Position numbers and translations under genes: made by a program. From HRBIN12 sp035762085 (GTDB lineage: Bacteria; Actinomycetota; UBA4738; HRBIN12), in assembly GCA_035762085.1 (NCBI GenBank), contig DASTPT010000094.1:39508-103507 (forward strand): a stretch of DNA of 64,000 bases, written 5' to 3'. Position 1 is the stretch's first letter. Every line of letters starts with the position of its first letter. This document shows, one piece after another, positions 9,138-17,555 of the stretch. Under the pieces are notes generated by a model. The model saw only the letters and a list, made by a program, of their open reading frames with translations. It was not told where the DNA came from and ran no database searches.

Positions 9138-9980
9138 TCAGCCCAGCCCGAGCAACAGCAGTCCGCCGATCACCAGCGCGATCCCGGCGTACTGGGTCGG
9201 CCCGGGACGCTCGCCGAACAGCGCGACGCCACCGACGATCGGGAACAGGACGAACGTGGCCGAGGCCGCCGTGACGATCGAGATGAGACCGACCTCCGCG
9301 CCGAACGAGTACAGGGCCACGCCGACGATGTCGGCGAGGCCGGCGGCCGCGGCTACGCCGAGCCCCGTGGTGTCGGCTCCGCGGATCCGGGGCCGCCGCA
9401 CGGCCGCGATCGCGAGCAGCATGAGCACCGAGAACGTTCGACCGAGCGCGGTCGCCGGCAGCCAGCCCACCACCTGGGCCTGCCGCCCGAGCGTGAAGGT
9501 CGCCAGCCCGAACAGGAGCATCGAGACGATCCCCACGGGGACGCCCGGGCCCGAGAAGCGCTCGCCGCTCGCCGCACGGAGATCGGTCGAGGCGACGACC
9601 ACGCCGACGAGCGTCACGATCGCCCCGACGAGCACGGGCCCCGCCAGGCTCTCGTCGAGCAGGACCACGGCCAGGACGACGGGCGGCACGGCGTACGCCG
9701 CCACGATCGGCGAGACGATCGCGACCGGCCCGAGCTCGAGCGCTCGGTAGTGCGCAAGGTACGCCACGCCGACGATCGCTCCGTTCGCCGCCAGGATGAA
9801 CACGTTCCCCGCGTCGCCGGTCCACTCGGGCCGGATCGCGAGGACCAGGAGCGCGATCGCAACCAGGCTGGTGACCTGGGCGACCACCGTCGCGGCCATG
9901 CTGCCGATCCGCCGCCCGCTCAGCGCGGCCCCGAGATCGGCCAACCCCCAGCCGATCGCGGCCCCGAGGCCGTAGATCAC
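9138..9980 (-). CDS. EamA/DMT-family membrane transporter
   Basis: 280 residues with about ten hydrophobic helices arranged as two five-helix repeats, typical of drug/metabolite transporters (RhaT/EamA). The N-terminal repeat opens with GLGAAIGWGLADLGAALSGR and the C-terminal repeat ends LVIGGLLLLGLG. The GTG start at 9980 overlaps the stop of acyl-CoA synthetase 2 as GTGA, so translation is coupled. Members export or import small metabolites such as amino acids and cofactors. Here it probably moves a pathway substrate or by-product, and the direction cannot be told from sequence. Confidence 0.85.
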   Translation of the reverse strand: MIYGLGAAIGWGLADLGAALSGRRIGSMAATVVAQVTSLVAIALLVLAIRPEWTGDAGNVFILAANGAIVGVAYLAHYRALELGPVAIVSPIVAAYAVPPVVLAVVLLDESLAGPVLVGAIVTLVGVVVASTDLRAASGERFSGPGVPVGIVSMLLFGLATFTLGRQAQVVGWLPATALGRTFSVLMLLAIAAVRRPRIRGADTTGLGVAAAAGLADIVGVALYSFGAEVGLISIVTAASATFVLFPIVGGVALFGERPGPTQYAGIALVIGGLLLLGLG

Positions 9981-12079
9981 GCCGAGGCCCGGGCCTCGGC
10001 GAGGGCATCGACCGCGACCGCCCCGCGCTCCGCGACGAGGAGCGGGTTCGCCTCGAGCGAGGTCAGCCGGTCGCGGAGGTCATGCGCTGCGCGCGCGATG
10101 CCCTCGACCACCCTCGCCACGGCGCGGACGTCGTGCTCGTCGGCGTCGAGGCCGCACCGCTCGGCCTGCGACCGTACGTACGCGAGCGCCTGCGCCGGCG
10201 TGAGGGGCGCGGCGACGAACGTGGCCGCGCCGGCCTCGGCGAGCGCGCCACCTGGCCGGATCGTGATCGAGGCGCCGAAGTGCTCGTCGACCACGGCGCC
10301 GACGAGCACCTCGTGTCCGTGCGCCATCCGCTGGACGAGCACCTTCGGCCGGCGGGCGCCGGCGCGCCTGGCTGCCTGCAGGACCTCGGCGGCGGCGACC
10401 TCGACGTCGGTCGGGTTCGCCAGCCCCAGCCGCACCCCGCCGAGCTTCGCCTTGTGCGGGATCTCGGCCGCGAGCGCCTTCACGGCCACCGGGAACCCGA
10501 GGCGCCTCGCGGCCGCCGCCGCGGTCTCGGGCGAGGCCACCGTCGCCTCCTTCGGCCGGGCGACGCCGTAGAGCTGGAGCAGCTTCGCACCCCGCTCCTC
10601 GTCGAGCGGGCCGGACCGTCCGCGGAGCAGGCGCAGCGCGGCCGCGCGGCTCGGGTGCGGGCCCAGCTCGGGGATCGAGCGTCGGCGGGCGGTCTGCAGC
10701 TCGACGAGCGCGCGGATCGCGCCGGTCGCGGCGTGGTGGCCCTGCAGGAACGGCAGCCGCTCGGCGCGGGTCCACGTCTTCGCGCGCGGGATGTACGCGA
10801 GCGGGCTCATCGCGACCGAGGCGAACGCCACGCCGGTCTGGCGCTGGAGCGCACGGACCCGCTCCAGCAGGTGCTCTGCCCAGACGACCTCGTTCTCCAG
10901 ACGCGGCGGGAACGCGTCGAACGCCACGAACCCCACCGACGGGTCGGTCGCGAGCGCCTCGAGCGCGCCCTCGAACATGTCGACCTCGACCGCGGCCTGG
11001 CCGGTGACGTCGAGCGGGTTGTTCTGTGAGGCGAAGTGAGGCAGCGCCCGCCGCAGCCGCCCCTTCGTCGATGCCGCGAACTCGGGAAGCTCGAGCCCCC
11101 GCGCGCCGGCCGCCTCGGCGAACAGCGTGCATGCGCCGCCGGACTGCAGCGCCGCCGCCACGCCGGTCGAGCGCAGACGGCGGTGGTGCGACAGGAGCAC
11201 GGCGGCCTCGAACATCGTCACCGGGTCCTCGACCAGGATCGCGCCGTGGCCGCGGAGCCAGGCGTCGCGGAGCGCCGTGTTCCCGGCGAGCGCCCCCGTG
11301 TGCGCGACGATCGAGCGCCGCGCCGCCTCGCTGCGACCCTCGGGCGCGCACACGAGGATCGGCTTGCGGGCTCTCCGCAGGGCTTCGAGGCCGCGCTCGA
11401 TGCCCTCGACGTCGCGCATCGTCTCGATGTACGTGGTCACGAGCTTCGTGTGCGGGTCCTCGGCGGCCCACGCGAACATGTCGCCGAGACCGATCACCGC
11501 CTCGTTCCCGACCCCGAGGATGATCCGAAGCCCGACGCCCCGATCCGAGGCCATCTGGTTCATCGTCCACGCCACCGTGCCCGACTGACTGATCACGCTG
11601 ATGCCGCCGGGGACGGGCTCGGGCGGCGGGGTGGTGCCGTACGGCGCCACCTTCTCGACGTAGTTGACGTAGCCCTCGACGTTCGGCCCGAGCACGGGCA
11701 GGCGGTGCTCGAGCGCCTTGGCCCGCAGCTCGTCCTGGAGCGCACGGCCCTCCTCGCCCGCCTCGGCGAAGCCGGAGGAGACCACCATGACGCCCCGCAC
11801 GCCGGCCGCCGCGACCTCGTCGAGCATCCGCACGACGACGCGCGCCGGCACGACGAAGATCAGCAGATCGACGCCCCTCGGCAGCTCGGCGACCGTGGAC
11901 AGGCACGCCCGCCCCCATACCTGCTCGTACTTCGGGTTGACGGGATACAGCTCGCCCGTGAACCCGACGTGGCGGAGCGAGCGCTCGATCTCGGGGGCCC
12001 ACGAGTCGGGCGACTCGGAGGCGCCGACGATGGCGATCGAGCGCGGGGCGACGACCGGCCGCAGGTCGAACCGCTTCAC
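9977..12079 (-). CDS. NDP-forming acyl-CoA synthetase, copy 2
   Basis: 700 residues, same architecture as the gene at 1728-3842: CoA-binding domain (SIAIVGASESPDSW), ligase domain with the phosphohistidine motif VAHTGALAGNTALRD, and C-terminal ATP-grasp (FPVAVKALAAEIPHKAKLGG). The GTG at 12079 overlaps the hydratase stop in GTGA, and its own stop overlaps the EamA start, so the three genes form a tightly coupled operon. Two diverged copies in one island suggest two different acids are activated, or one acid at two stages. This is an inference from context only. Confidence 0.9.
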   Translation of the reverse strand: MKRFDLRPVVAPRSIAIVGASESPDSWAPEIERSLRHVGFTGELYPVNPKYEQVWGRACLSTVAELPRGVDLLIFVVPARVVVRMLDEVAAAGVRGVMVVSSGFAEAGEEGRALQDELRAKALEHRLPVLGPNVEGYVNYVEKVAPYGTTPPPEPVPGGISVISQSGTVAWTMNQMASDRGVGLRIILGVGNEAVIGLGDMFAWAAEDPHTKLVTTYIETMRDVEGIERGLEALRRARKPILVCAPEGRSEAARRSIVAHTGALAGNTALRDAWLRGHGAILVEDPVTMFEAAVLLSHHRRLRSTGVAAALQSGGACTLFAEAAGARGLELPEFAASTKGRLRRALPHFASQNNPLDVTGQAAVEVDMFEGALEALATDPSVGFVAFDAFPPRLENEVVWAEHLLERVRALQRQTGVAFASVAMSPLAYIPRAKTWTRAERLPFLQGHHAATGAIRALVELQTARRRSIPELGPHPSRAAALRLLRGRSGPLDEERGAKLLQLYGVARPKEATVASPETAAAAARRLGFPVAVKALAAEIPHKAKLGGVRLGLANPTDVEVAAAEVLQAARRAGARRPKVLVQRMAHGHEVLVGAVVDEHFGASITIRPGGALAEAGAATFVAAPLTPAQALAYVRSQAERCGLDADEHDVRAVARVVEGIARAAHDLRDRLTSLEANPLLVAERGAVAVDALAEARASA

Positions 12080-12915
12080 GCCGGATCGTCGCCGTGCTGC
12101 GCGTCGCGCCACGCGATCGCGGCCTTCAGCCCCTGCTCCTGGGTGATCCGGCGGAACTCCGCGCGAGCCGGCAGGTTCGCGGTCTCGATCATCGTGTCGA
12201 TCTCGGTGTTCGCCTCGAGCGCCTCCCGGAGTCCCGCGACCTCCCAGACCTGGTTGACGGCGCGCTTCGTCATCTGCACGACGTACGGCTCGTTCCGGGC
12301 GATCTCCTGCGCGAGCTCCAGGCTCGTCTCGTCCAGTCGATCCCTCGGCACGACGCGGTTCACCATGCCGATCCGCGCGGCCTCGTTCGCGGGTACGCGG
12401 TCCCGCCCCGTGTACAGCAGCTCCTTCGCCGCGCGGACCCCCACCACCCACGGCAGGAACATCGAGACGACGCCCGAGCCGAACCGGATGTCGACGTAGC
12501 CGAAGACCGCGTCGTCCGCCGCGACCGCCAGGTCGCACGCGAGCATGAGGTCCACGCCGCCGCCAAGGCAGTAGGAGTGCACGCTCGCGATCACGGGCTT
12601 CGGGTGGTCGACGATCGTGAGCATCTCTTCGGTCGAGCGCTTGAGGTCGGCGCGCCACGCGTTCTCGTCCAGGACGCCGGCCTCGGTGTCCTCGTTCATG
12701 TCGTAGCCGGAGCAGAAGGCGCGACCGGCGCCGCGGAGCACGACCACCGAGACGCTGTCGGCCGCGGCCGCCCCGTCGAGCTCGCGCATCAGGGCCTCGA
12801 GCAGCTCGTGGTTCAGGGCGTTCAGCGCCCGGCCGCGGTTCATCGTGAGCCGTCGGACGGGGCCGAGGTCCTCGACGAGCAGGACGGGCTCGGAGGCGTC
12901 GTCGGTCACGGTCAT
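12076..12915 (-). CDS. Enoyl-CoA hydratase/isomerase family protein
   Basis: 279 residues from the ATG at 12915, chosen over an in-frame upstream start because GAGGAGGG stands just before it. Crotonase-fold signatures are GAGRAFCSGYDM and HSYCLGGGVDLMLACDLAVA, which make the oxyanion hole. The first catalytic Glu of true hydratases (in PEINLG-like motifs) seems to be Asp here (YVDIRFGSG), and the second is not evident, so the reaction may be isomerisation or hydrolysis rather than hydration. First gene of the operon with acyl-CoA synthetase 2 and the EamA transporter. Operator C lies 38 bases upstream. Confidence 0.88.
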   Translation of the reverse strand: MTVTDDASEPVLLVEDLGPVRRLTMNRGRALNALNHELLEALMRELDGAAAADSVSVVVLRGAGRAFCSGYDMNEDTEAGVLDENAWRADLKRSTEEMLTIVDHPKPVIASVHSYCLGGGVDLMLACDLAVAADDAVFGYVDIRFGSGVVSMFLPWVVGVRAAKELLYTGRDRVPANEAARIGMVNRVVPRDRLDETSLELAQEIARNEPYVVQMTKRAVNQVWEVAGLREALEANTEIDTMIETANLPARAEFRRITQEQGLKAAIAWRDAQHGDDPA

Positions 12916-12953
12916 CCCTCCTCGGTCGGGCTGGGCCGCATCATACCCGTGGC

Positions 12954-12969
12954 TTGAACGACGCTTCAG
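12954..12969. promoter_or_regulatory. Operator C of the island regulon
   Basis: TTGAACGACGCTTCAG keeps the left arm and GACG spacer of sites A1 and B with a weaker right arm. It lies upstream of the hydratase operon in the 180-base gap shared with the divergent potD gene. Confidence 0.55.
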
Positions 12970-13053
12970 GCCCCCCACCCGGCCACGGCGTGGACGGCGC
13001 GACCGGACACGCCTTGGGTTGCGCCTGCCCGTGCTGAGTGCTATTCAACCTCT

Positions 13054-13069
13054 TCGTACGACCGTTCAA
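13054..13069. promoter_or_regulatory. Operator D of the island regulon (potD side)
   Basis: TCGTACGACCGTTCAA has a full right arm GTTCAA and a left arm matching four of six positions. Its last 12 bases differ from those of site E at one position only. It lies 26 bases before the potD start. Confidence 0.5.
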
Positions 13070-13095
13070 ACGACGGCGGACCAAGGAGGGGAAGG

Positions 13096-14439
13096 ATGCC
13101 AGAGCCGCGCGAGCACCTCTTGAGGCGGCGGGGCCCGACCAGCGAGCTCAGCCGGCGGCGGTTCCTGCGAGCATCGGCGAGCACGGCGATCGCGCTGCCG
13201 AGCCTGTCCGCGGTCCTGGCCGCGTGCAGCAAGCCCGGGACCGAGGCCCCCGAGGGCGCCACGGCGCCGGCCGGGACGACCGGACCGTACCCGCTCGCCC
13301 GCACCGACAACCCGGTGACCCTGCCGATCCACGACGACATCCAGCCGATCGAGGACAACCTCCCGGTCGAGACGGGCGCGACGCTGAAGATCTACAACTG
13401 GGCCGACTACATGTGGAAGAAGGTCATCAACGACTTCTGCGAGGAGTTCAACTGCGACTATGAGTGGACGACCTTCAACAACATGTCGGAGGCGATCCAG
13501 AAGATGTCCACGGGACAGGTCGCCGACGTCTTCTTCCCGACCGTCGATCAGCTGGGCAAGCTGACCTACGGCAAGCTCCTCCAGCCCCTGAACCTCTCGT
13601 ACATCCCGAACCTCGCGGCGAACATGTGGCCGCAGTACCAGAACCCCTTCTACGATCAGGAGGCGCGGTACACGGTCCCGTACACCACGTACACGACCGG
13701 CGTGGCCTATCGGCGCGACGTCATCCCCGACGAGGAGGCCGAGGCCCAGGGCTACGACCTGATCTGGAACCCTCAGTACTCGGGCAAGGTCGGCATCTAC
13801 GACGACGCACGCGAGTCGCTCGCGATGGCGATGCGCCGGGCGGGCGTGGACGACGTGAACACGACCGACGAGGCGACCATCCAGGCCGCGAAGGACGACC
13901 TGGTCGAGCTGATCGACCTCGTGAACGTCCGAACGACGATCAACGGCGTCTACGTGAAGCTGCCCGACGGCGTGTACGACGTCCACCAGTCCTGGTCGGG
14001 CGACATCATCGGCGCGCAGTGGTACCTGAGCGATCTGAACACGCCGGGCGAGACGGACATCCTCGGCTACTGGTACCCGCCGGACAACGTGGGGGTCGTC
14101 GGGAACGACGTGATCTCGATCCCGGCGAACGCCGAGCACCCGGTCCTCGCGCACGCGTTCCTGAACTTCATGATGGACGAGACCCACGCGTTCGATAACT
14201 TCACGTGGAACGGGTACCAGCCGCCGCTCACGTCCATGAACCCGGAGAAGTTGATCGAGGCGGAGATGGGCGCGTACGCGCCGAACAAGGGCCCGGGGAC
14301 CGTCCCGCCGTCCGTGCCGCGCGCCGTCGTGACCGAGGAGATGTTCGACAAGGGCATGTGGCTGCTCGAGCTCGCGCCCGAGGACGAGCTGAAGTGGCAG
14401 ACGGCGTGGGAGGAGTTCCAGGCCGGAGCGGGGGCGTAG
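13096..14439 (+). CDS. potD: Spermidine/putrescine-type ABC transporter substrate-binding lipoprotein (Tat-exported)
   Basis: 447 residues. The N-terminus has a twin-arginine motif (SRRRFLRA, residues 19-26) and a lipobox LAAC with Cys44, so it should be exported folded and then lipid-anchored. The mature part matches PotD/PotF-family binding proteins (TLKIYNWADYM near residue 95, VGIYDDARESLAMAMR, WSGDIIGAQW). PotD/PotF pockets bind polyamines through acidic and aromatic residues; related members bind GABA, betaines or opines, so the ligand is not certain. It leads a potD-B-C operon behind operator D. An AAGGAGGGGAAGG Shine-Dalgarno precedes the ATG at 13096. Confidence 0.9.
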   Translation: MPEPREHLLRRRGPTSELSRRRFLRASASTAIALPSLSAVLAACSKPGTEAPEGATAPAGTTGPYPLARTDNPVTLPIHDDIQPIEDNLPVETGATLKIYNWADYMWKKVINDFCEEFNCDYEWTTFNNMSEAIQKMSTGQVADVFFPTVDQLGKLTYGKLLQPLNLSYIPNLAANMWPQYQNPFYDQEARYTVPYTTYTTGVAYRRDVIPDEEAEAQGYDLIWNPQYSGKVGIYDDARESLAMAMRRAGVDDVNTTDEATIQAAKDDLVELIDLVNVRTTINGVYVKLPDGVYDVHQSWSGDIIGAQWYLSDLNTPGETDILGYWYPPDNVGVVGNDVISIPANAEHPVLAHAFLNFMMDETHAFDNFTWNGYQPPLTSMNPEKLIEAEMGAYAPNKGPGTVPPSVPRAVVTEEMFDKGMWLLELAPEDELKWQTAWEEFQAGAGA

Positions 14440-14446
14440 CGACGGC

Positions 14447-15412
14447 GTGAGCGAGCCCGAGGAGGGAACCACCACCCCGTCCCGGCGCGAGGCGCGACGG
14501 GTCCGGCGCGCCTCCGCCAAGCAGCGGGGCGCCTGGTATCCCCGGTGGTTCTGGCCGTCCTTCGCGACCCCCGCGATCGTCTGGCAGATCCTGTTCTTCG
14601 CCGCGTCCTTCTACGTGATCCTGGCGATCGCGTTCGGGACCCAGGACTTCTTCCGGAACCCCCTTCCGGTGTTCCAGCCGTGGTGGTGGGACTTCTCCAC
14701 GTTCACGGACCAGCTGGGGAGGATCTTCGGCGGCGTCTACCAGGACGTGTACCTGCGGACGTTCGGATACGTCCTGACCGCGAGCCTCACGTGCCTGCTG
14801 ATCGGCTACCCGATCGCCTACTTCGTGGCCCGGTACGGTGGCCGCCGTAAGGGCCTGTTCCTCGCGCTGCTCATCATGCCGTTCTGGATCAGCTACCTGA
14901 TGCGGATGTACGCCTGGCAGTCGCTGCTCGAGCGCGACGGGTACGTGAACGACGTACTGACGTTCCTCCAGGTCTTCCAGGAGCCGTTCGGATGGCTCGA
15001 GGGACACGGCATCACGGTCGTGATCGGGCTCGTCTACGGCTACATGCCGTACCTGATCCTGCCGCTGTACGGGCAGCTCGACCGGATCGACCAGAGCCAG
15101 CTCGAGGCCGGCCGCGACCTGGGCGCGAGTCCGGCGCGGACCTTCTGGCGCGTCACGCTCCCGCTGTCGAAGCCGGGCATCCTGGCCGGGCTGATCATCA
15201 TCACGCTGCCGATGTTCGGGGACTACTACACGAACGCCCTGCTCTCCCAGTCCCCGAGGACGACGATGATCGGCAACCTGATCGACCTGACGTACGTCAC
15301 ACCGGGCCTCGCCGCGCAGGGAGCCTCGCTGGTGCTGACGATCGTCGTGATCCTCATCGTCCCGATGCTCTGGTACCTGCGCTACACGGCTCGAGCCGCG
15401 GAGGCGAAGTGA
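14447..15412 (+). CDS. potB: ABC transporter permease (PotB-like)
   Basis: 321 residues with six predicted helices after a basic cytoplasmic N-terminus of about 40 residues. The cytoplasmic coupling loop carries the EAA motif (EAGRDLGASPARTFWRVTLP). The GTG at 14447 follows the potD stop by seven bases. It pairs with PotC to form the membrane channel that uses the PotD-like protein for substrate delivery and the PotA-like ATPase for energy. Family level is clear and transported substrate is not. Confidence 0.92.
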   Translation: MSEPEEGTTTPSRREARRVRRASAKQRGAWYPRWFWPSFATPAIVWQILFFAASFYVILAIAFGTQDFFRNPLPVFQPWWWDFSTFTDQLGRIFGGVYQDVYLRTFGYVLTASLTCLLIGYPIAYFVARYGGRRKGLFLALLIMPFWISYLMRMYAWQSLLERDGYVNDVLTFLQVFQEPFGWLEGHGITVVIGLVYGYMPYLILPLYGQLDRIDQSQLEAGRDLGASPARTFWRVTLPLSKPGILAGLIIITLPMFGDYYTNALLSQSPRTTMIGNLIDLTYVTPGLAAQGASLVLTIVVILIVPMLWYLRYTARAAEAK

Positions 15413-16335
15413 AGACCGCGACGCGCGAGCCGGTGGCGACCACGACGCCGACGACCCCGCGGTCCCACATCCCCTGGTTCGGCAACCCATGGCGCAAGCC
15501 GCGGATCCTCGAGGCGATCACGTGGGTCTACCTGGCGTGGTCCGTCCTGCCGGTCACGATCGCGGTCCTCTTCTCGTTCAACCAGGGGCGCTCGAGGAGC
15601 TCCTGGCAGGGGTTCTCACTCACGTGGTGGTGGGAGGATCCCTACGAGTCGCTGTTCAGGAACCCGCTCCTGCGACCCGCCATCTTCCAGAGCTTCCGCC
15701 TGGCGATCCTCACGACCCTGATCGCGGTGCCGATCGGGACGGCGTTCGCGATCGGACTCGACCGGTGGCGAGGCCGGCCGGCGACCGCGGCGAACTTCAG
15801 CGTCCTCATGGCGTTCGTCGTGCCCGAGATCATCCTCGGGCTCGCGCTGTTCCTCTCGTTCGAGCACCTGCTGACCTTCATCCCCCTCGGGACGGTCGCG
15901 CAGGTCATCGGGCTCGTCACGTGGCAGATCGCGTACGCCGTCATCATCGTTCGGGCGCGGTTATTGACCATCGGCCGGGAGTACGAGGAGGCGGCGATGG
16001 ACCTCGGCGCGTCGCCGACGAAGTCGATCCGGCGCGTGCTCCTGCCGCTGCTCACCCCGGCGATGTTCGCCAGCGCGGCGATCGTCTTCGCGGACTCGAT
16101 CGACGACTTCGTCACCGTGCGATACCTCTCGGCGGCGTCGGATACCGAGCCGCTCTCGGTCAAGATCTACAACGCGGCGCGCGCGTCACCCACGCCCGCG
16201 GTGAACGCGGCCGCGACGTTCATGTTGATCTCCACCTTCACGATCATCACGCTCGGCTTCATCGCGTACCGCGTCCTGACACGCGGCCAGCGCAGGGAGA
16301 GCGCGGTCAAGGAGTTCGTGTCGCTCGAGGTGTGA
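15409..16335 (+). CDS. potC: ABC transporter permease (PotC-like)
   Basis: 308 residues from a GTG at 15409 that overlaps the potB stop as GTGA, so the two permeases are translationally coupled. Six helices, with the EAA loop EAAMDLGASPTKSIRRVLLP. The segment VLFSFNQGRSRSSWQGFSL in the first periplasmic loop is typical of PotC-like permeases. It ends 45 bases before the convergent potA stop. Confidence 0.92.
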   Translation: MKTATREPVATTTPTTPRSHIPWFGNPWRKPRILEAITWVYLAWSVLPVTIAVLFSFNQGRSRSSWQGFSLTWWWEDPYESLFRNPLLRPAIFQSFRLAILTTLIAVPIGTAFAIGLDRWRGRPATAANFSVLMAFVVPEIILGLALFLSFEHLLTFIPLGTVAQVIGLVTWQIAYAVIIVRARLLTIGREYEEAAMDLGASPTKSIRRVLLPLLTPAMFASAAIVFADSIDDFVTVRYLSAASDTEPLSVKIYNAARASPTPAVNAAATFMLISTFTIITLGFIAYRVLTRGQRRESAVKEFVSLEV

Positions 16336-16380
16336 TCCGCAGCGGCACCGCCGCGACCGAGCCGCGCCGCGGGCAGGTCG

Positions 16381-17508
16381 CTAGGTGGCGGCGAGCGGCT
16401 CCTCCATGGCGTGGAGCTCCTCGAGCGAGGCGGTCTCCATGAGCATGCGGAGCGCGTCGGCCGGCAGGTGCACCGTGATCGGCGTGCCCTGCTCGAACGG
16501 GACCCCGCTCCCCTCGTTCGGCATCCACGCCTGGAGGGTCTGGCCGGGCGGGAGGTGGACGATGATCTGGAGCGTCGAGCCCACGTAGACGACGCGCTCG
16601 ATCATCCCGGGGACGCGGTTCTCGCCCGTGGCGCCGTGGTCCTCGAGGCGGACGCGCTCGGGCCGGATCGTGACCTTGACGCTTCCGGTCGCGTCCGTGT
16701 CCCCCTTCGCGGCCACCAGCTCGAAATCGCCGATCCGCACCTTGCCTCGCCCGTCCTCGGTGCGACCGGCCGCGGCGGCGTCCATCAGGTTCGAGACGCC
16801 CAGGAAGTCGGCCACGTACGCCGTGGCCGGCTCCTCGTAGACCTCGCTCGGCGTGCCGACCTGCTCGACGCGGCCGTTACTCATCACGGCCAGCCGGTCG
16901 GACATCGTGAGCGCCTCCTCCTGGTCGTGCGTCACGTAGATGAACGTGATGCCGACCTCCTGTTGGAGGGACTTCAGCTCGATCTGCAGCGCCTTGCGCA
17001 GCTTGGCGTCCAGCGCGCCGAGCGGCTCGTCCAGGAGCAGTACGGCGGGGTTCAGGATCAAGGCTCGGGCGAGCGCCACCCGCTGCTGCTGCCCGCCCGA
17101 GAGCTGGGAGGGACGCCGTCGCTCGTACCCCTCCAGGCGGACCAGCGCCAGGGCGTCGGCGATCTTCTGCTTCGCCTCGGCCTTCGAGACCTCCTGGTAG
17201 CGGAGGCCGAACCCAACGTTGTCGGCCACCGACAGGTGCGGGAACAGCGCGTAGTTCTGGAAGACCGTGTTGACGTTGCGCTTGTGGGGCGGGGTGTGCG
17301 CCATGTCCACGCCATCGAGCAGGATCCGACCCTCGTCCGGCCGCTCGAACCCCGCGATGCACCGCAGGGTCGTGGTCTTCCCGCATCCCGAGGGCCCGAG
17401 CAGGGAGAAGAACTCGCCCGGGGGCATGTCCAGGTTGATCCCCGCGACCGCCGTGACGTCGGCGAAACGCTTCACCAGATCGACGAGGACGACCTCTCCG
17501 CCAGCCAT
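16381..17508 (-). CDS. potA: ABC transporter ATP-binding protein (PotA-like)
   Basis: 375 residues from the ATG at 17508. A GTG at 17538 in the same frame would add ten residues but lies inside operator E. Walker A GPSGCGKTTT, signature LSGGQQQRVALARAL, Walker B LLLDEPLGALD, and switch His in VTHDQEEAL are all intact. The C-terminal part is the TOBE regulatory domain of the PotA/MalK group (TIRPERVRLE). It is convergent with potD-B-C rather than in the same operon, and operator E provides a way to co-regulate the two halves. No clear Shine-Dalgarno is seen before either start. Confidence 0.92.
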   Translation of the reverse strand: MAGGEVVLVDLVKRFADVTAVAGINLDMPPGEFFSLLGPSGCGKTTTLRCIAGFERPDEGRILLDGVDMAHTPPHKRNVNTVFQNYALFPHLSVADNVGFGLRYQEVSKAEAKQKIADALALVRLEGYERRRPSQLSGGQQQRVALARALILNPAVLLLDEPLGALDAKLRKALQIELKSLQQEVGITFIYVTHDQEEALTMSDRLAVMSNGRVEQVGTPSEVYEEPATAYVADFLGVSNLMDAAAAGRTEDGRGKVRIGDFELVAAKGDTDATGSVKVTIRPERVRLEDHGATGENRVPGMIERVVYVGSTLQIIVHLPPGQTLQAWMPNEGSGVPFEQGTPITVHLPADALRMLMETASLEELHAMEEPLAAT

Positions 17509-17532
17509 GCAGGGCGCAGGATAGCGCACATC

Positions 17533-17548
17533 CTGCACGACCGTTCAA
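17533..17548. promoter_or_regulatory. Operator E of the island regulon (potA side)
   Basis: CTGCACGACCGTTCAA shares ACGACCGTTCAA with site D and lies 25 bases before the preferred potA start, in the short gap after the aldehyde dehydrogenase stop. Confidence 0.5.
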
Positions 17549-17555
17549 GGGCCGG

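Noticed and set aside
16336..16380. GCGGC-ACC-GCCGC hairpin between potC and potA
   Set aside because: The stem is only five base pairs in a very GC-rich gap and has no T-run, so a terminator call is not supported.
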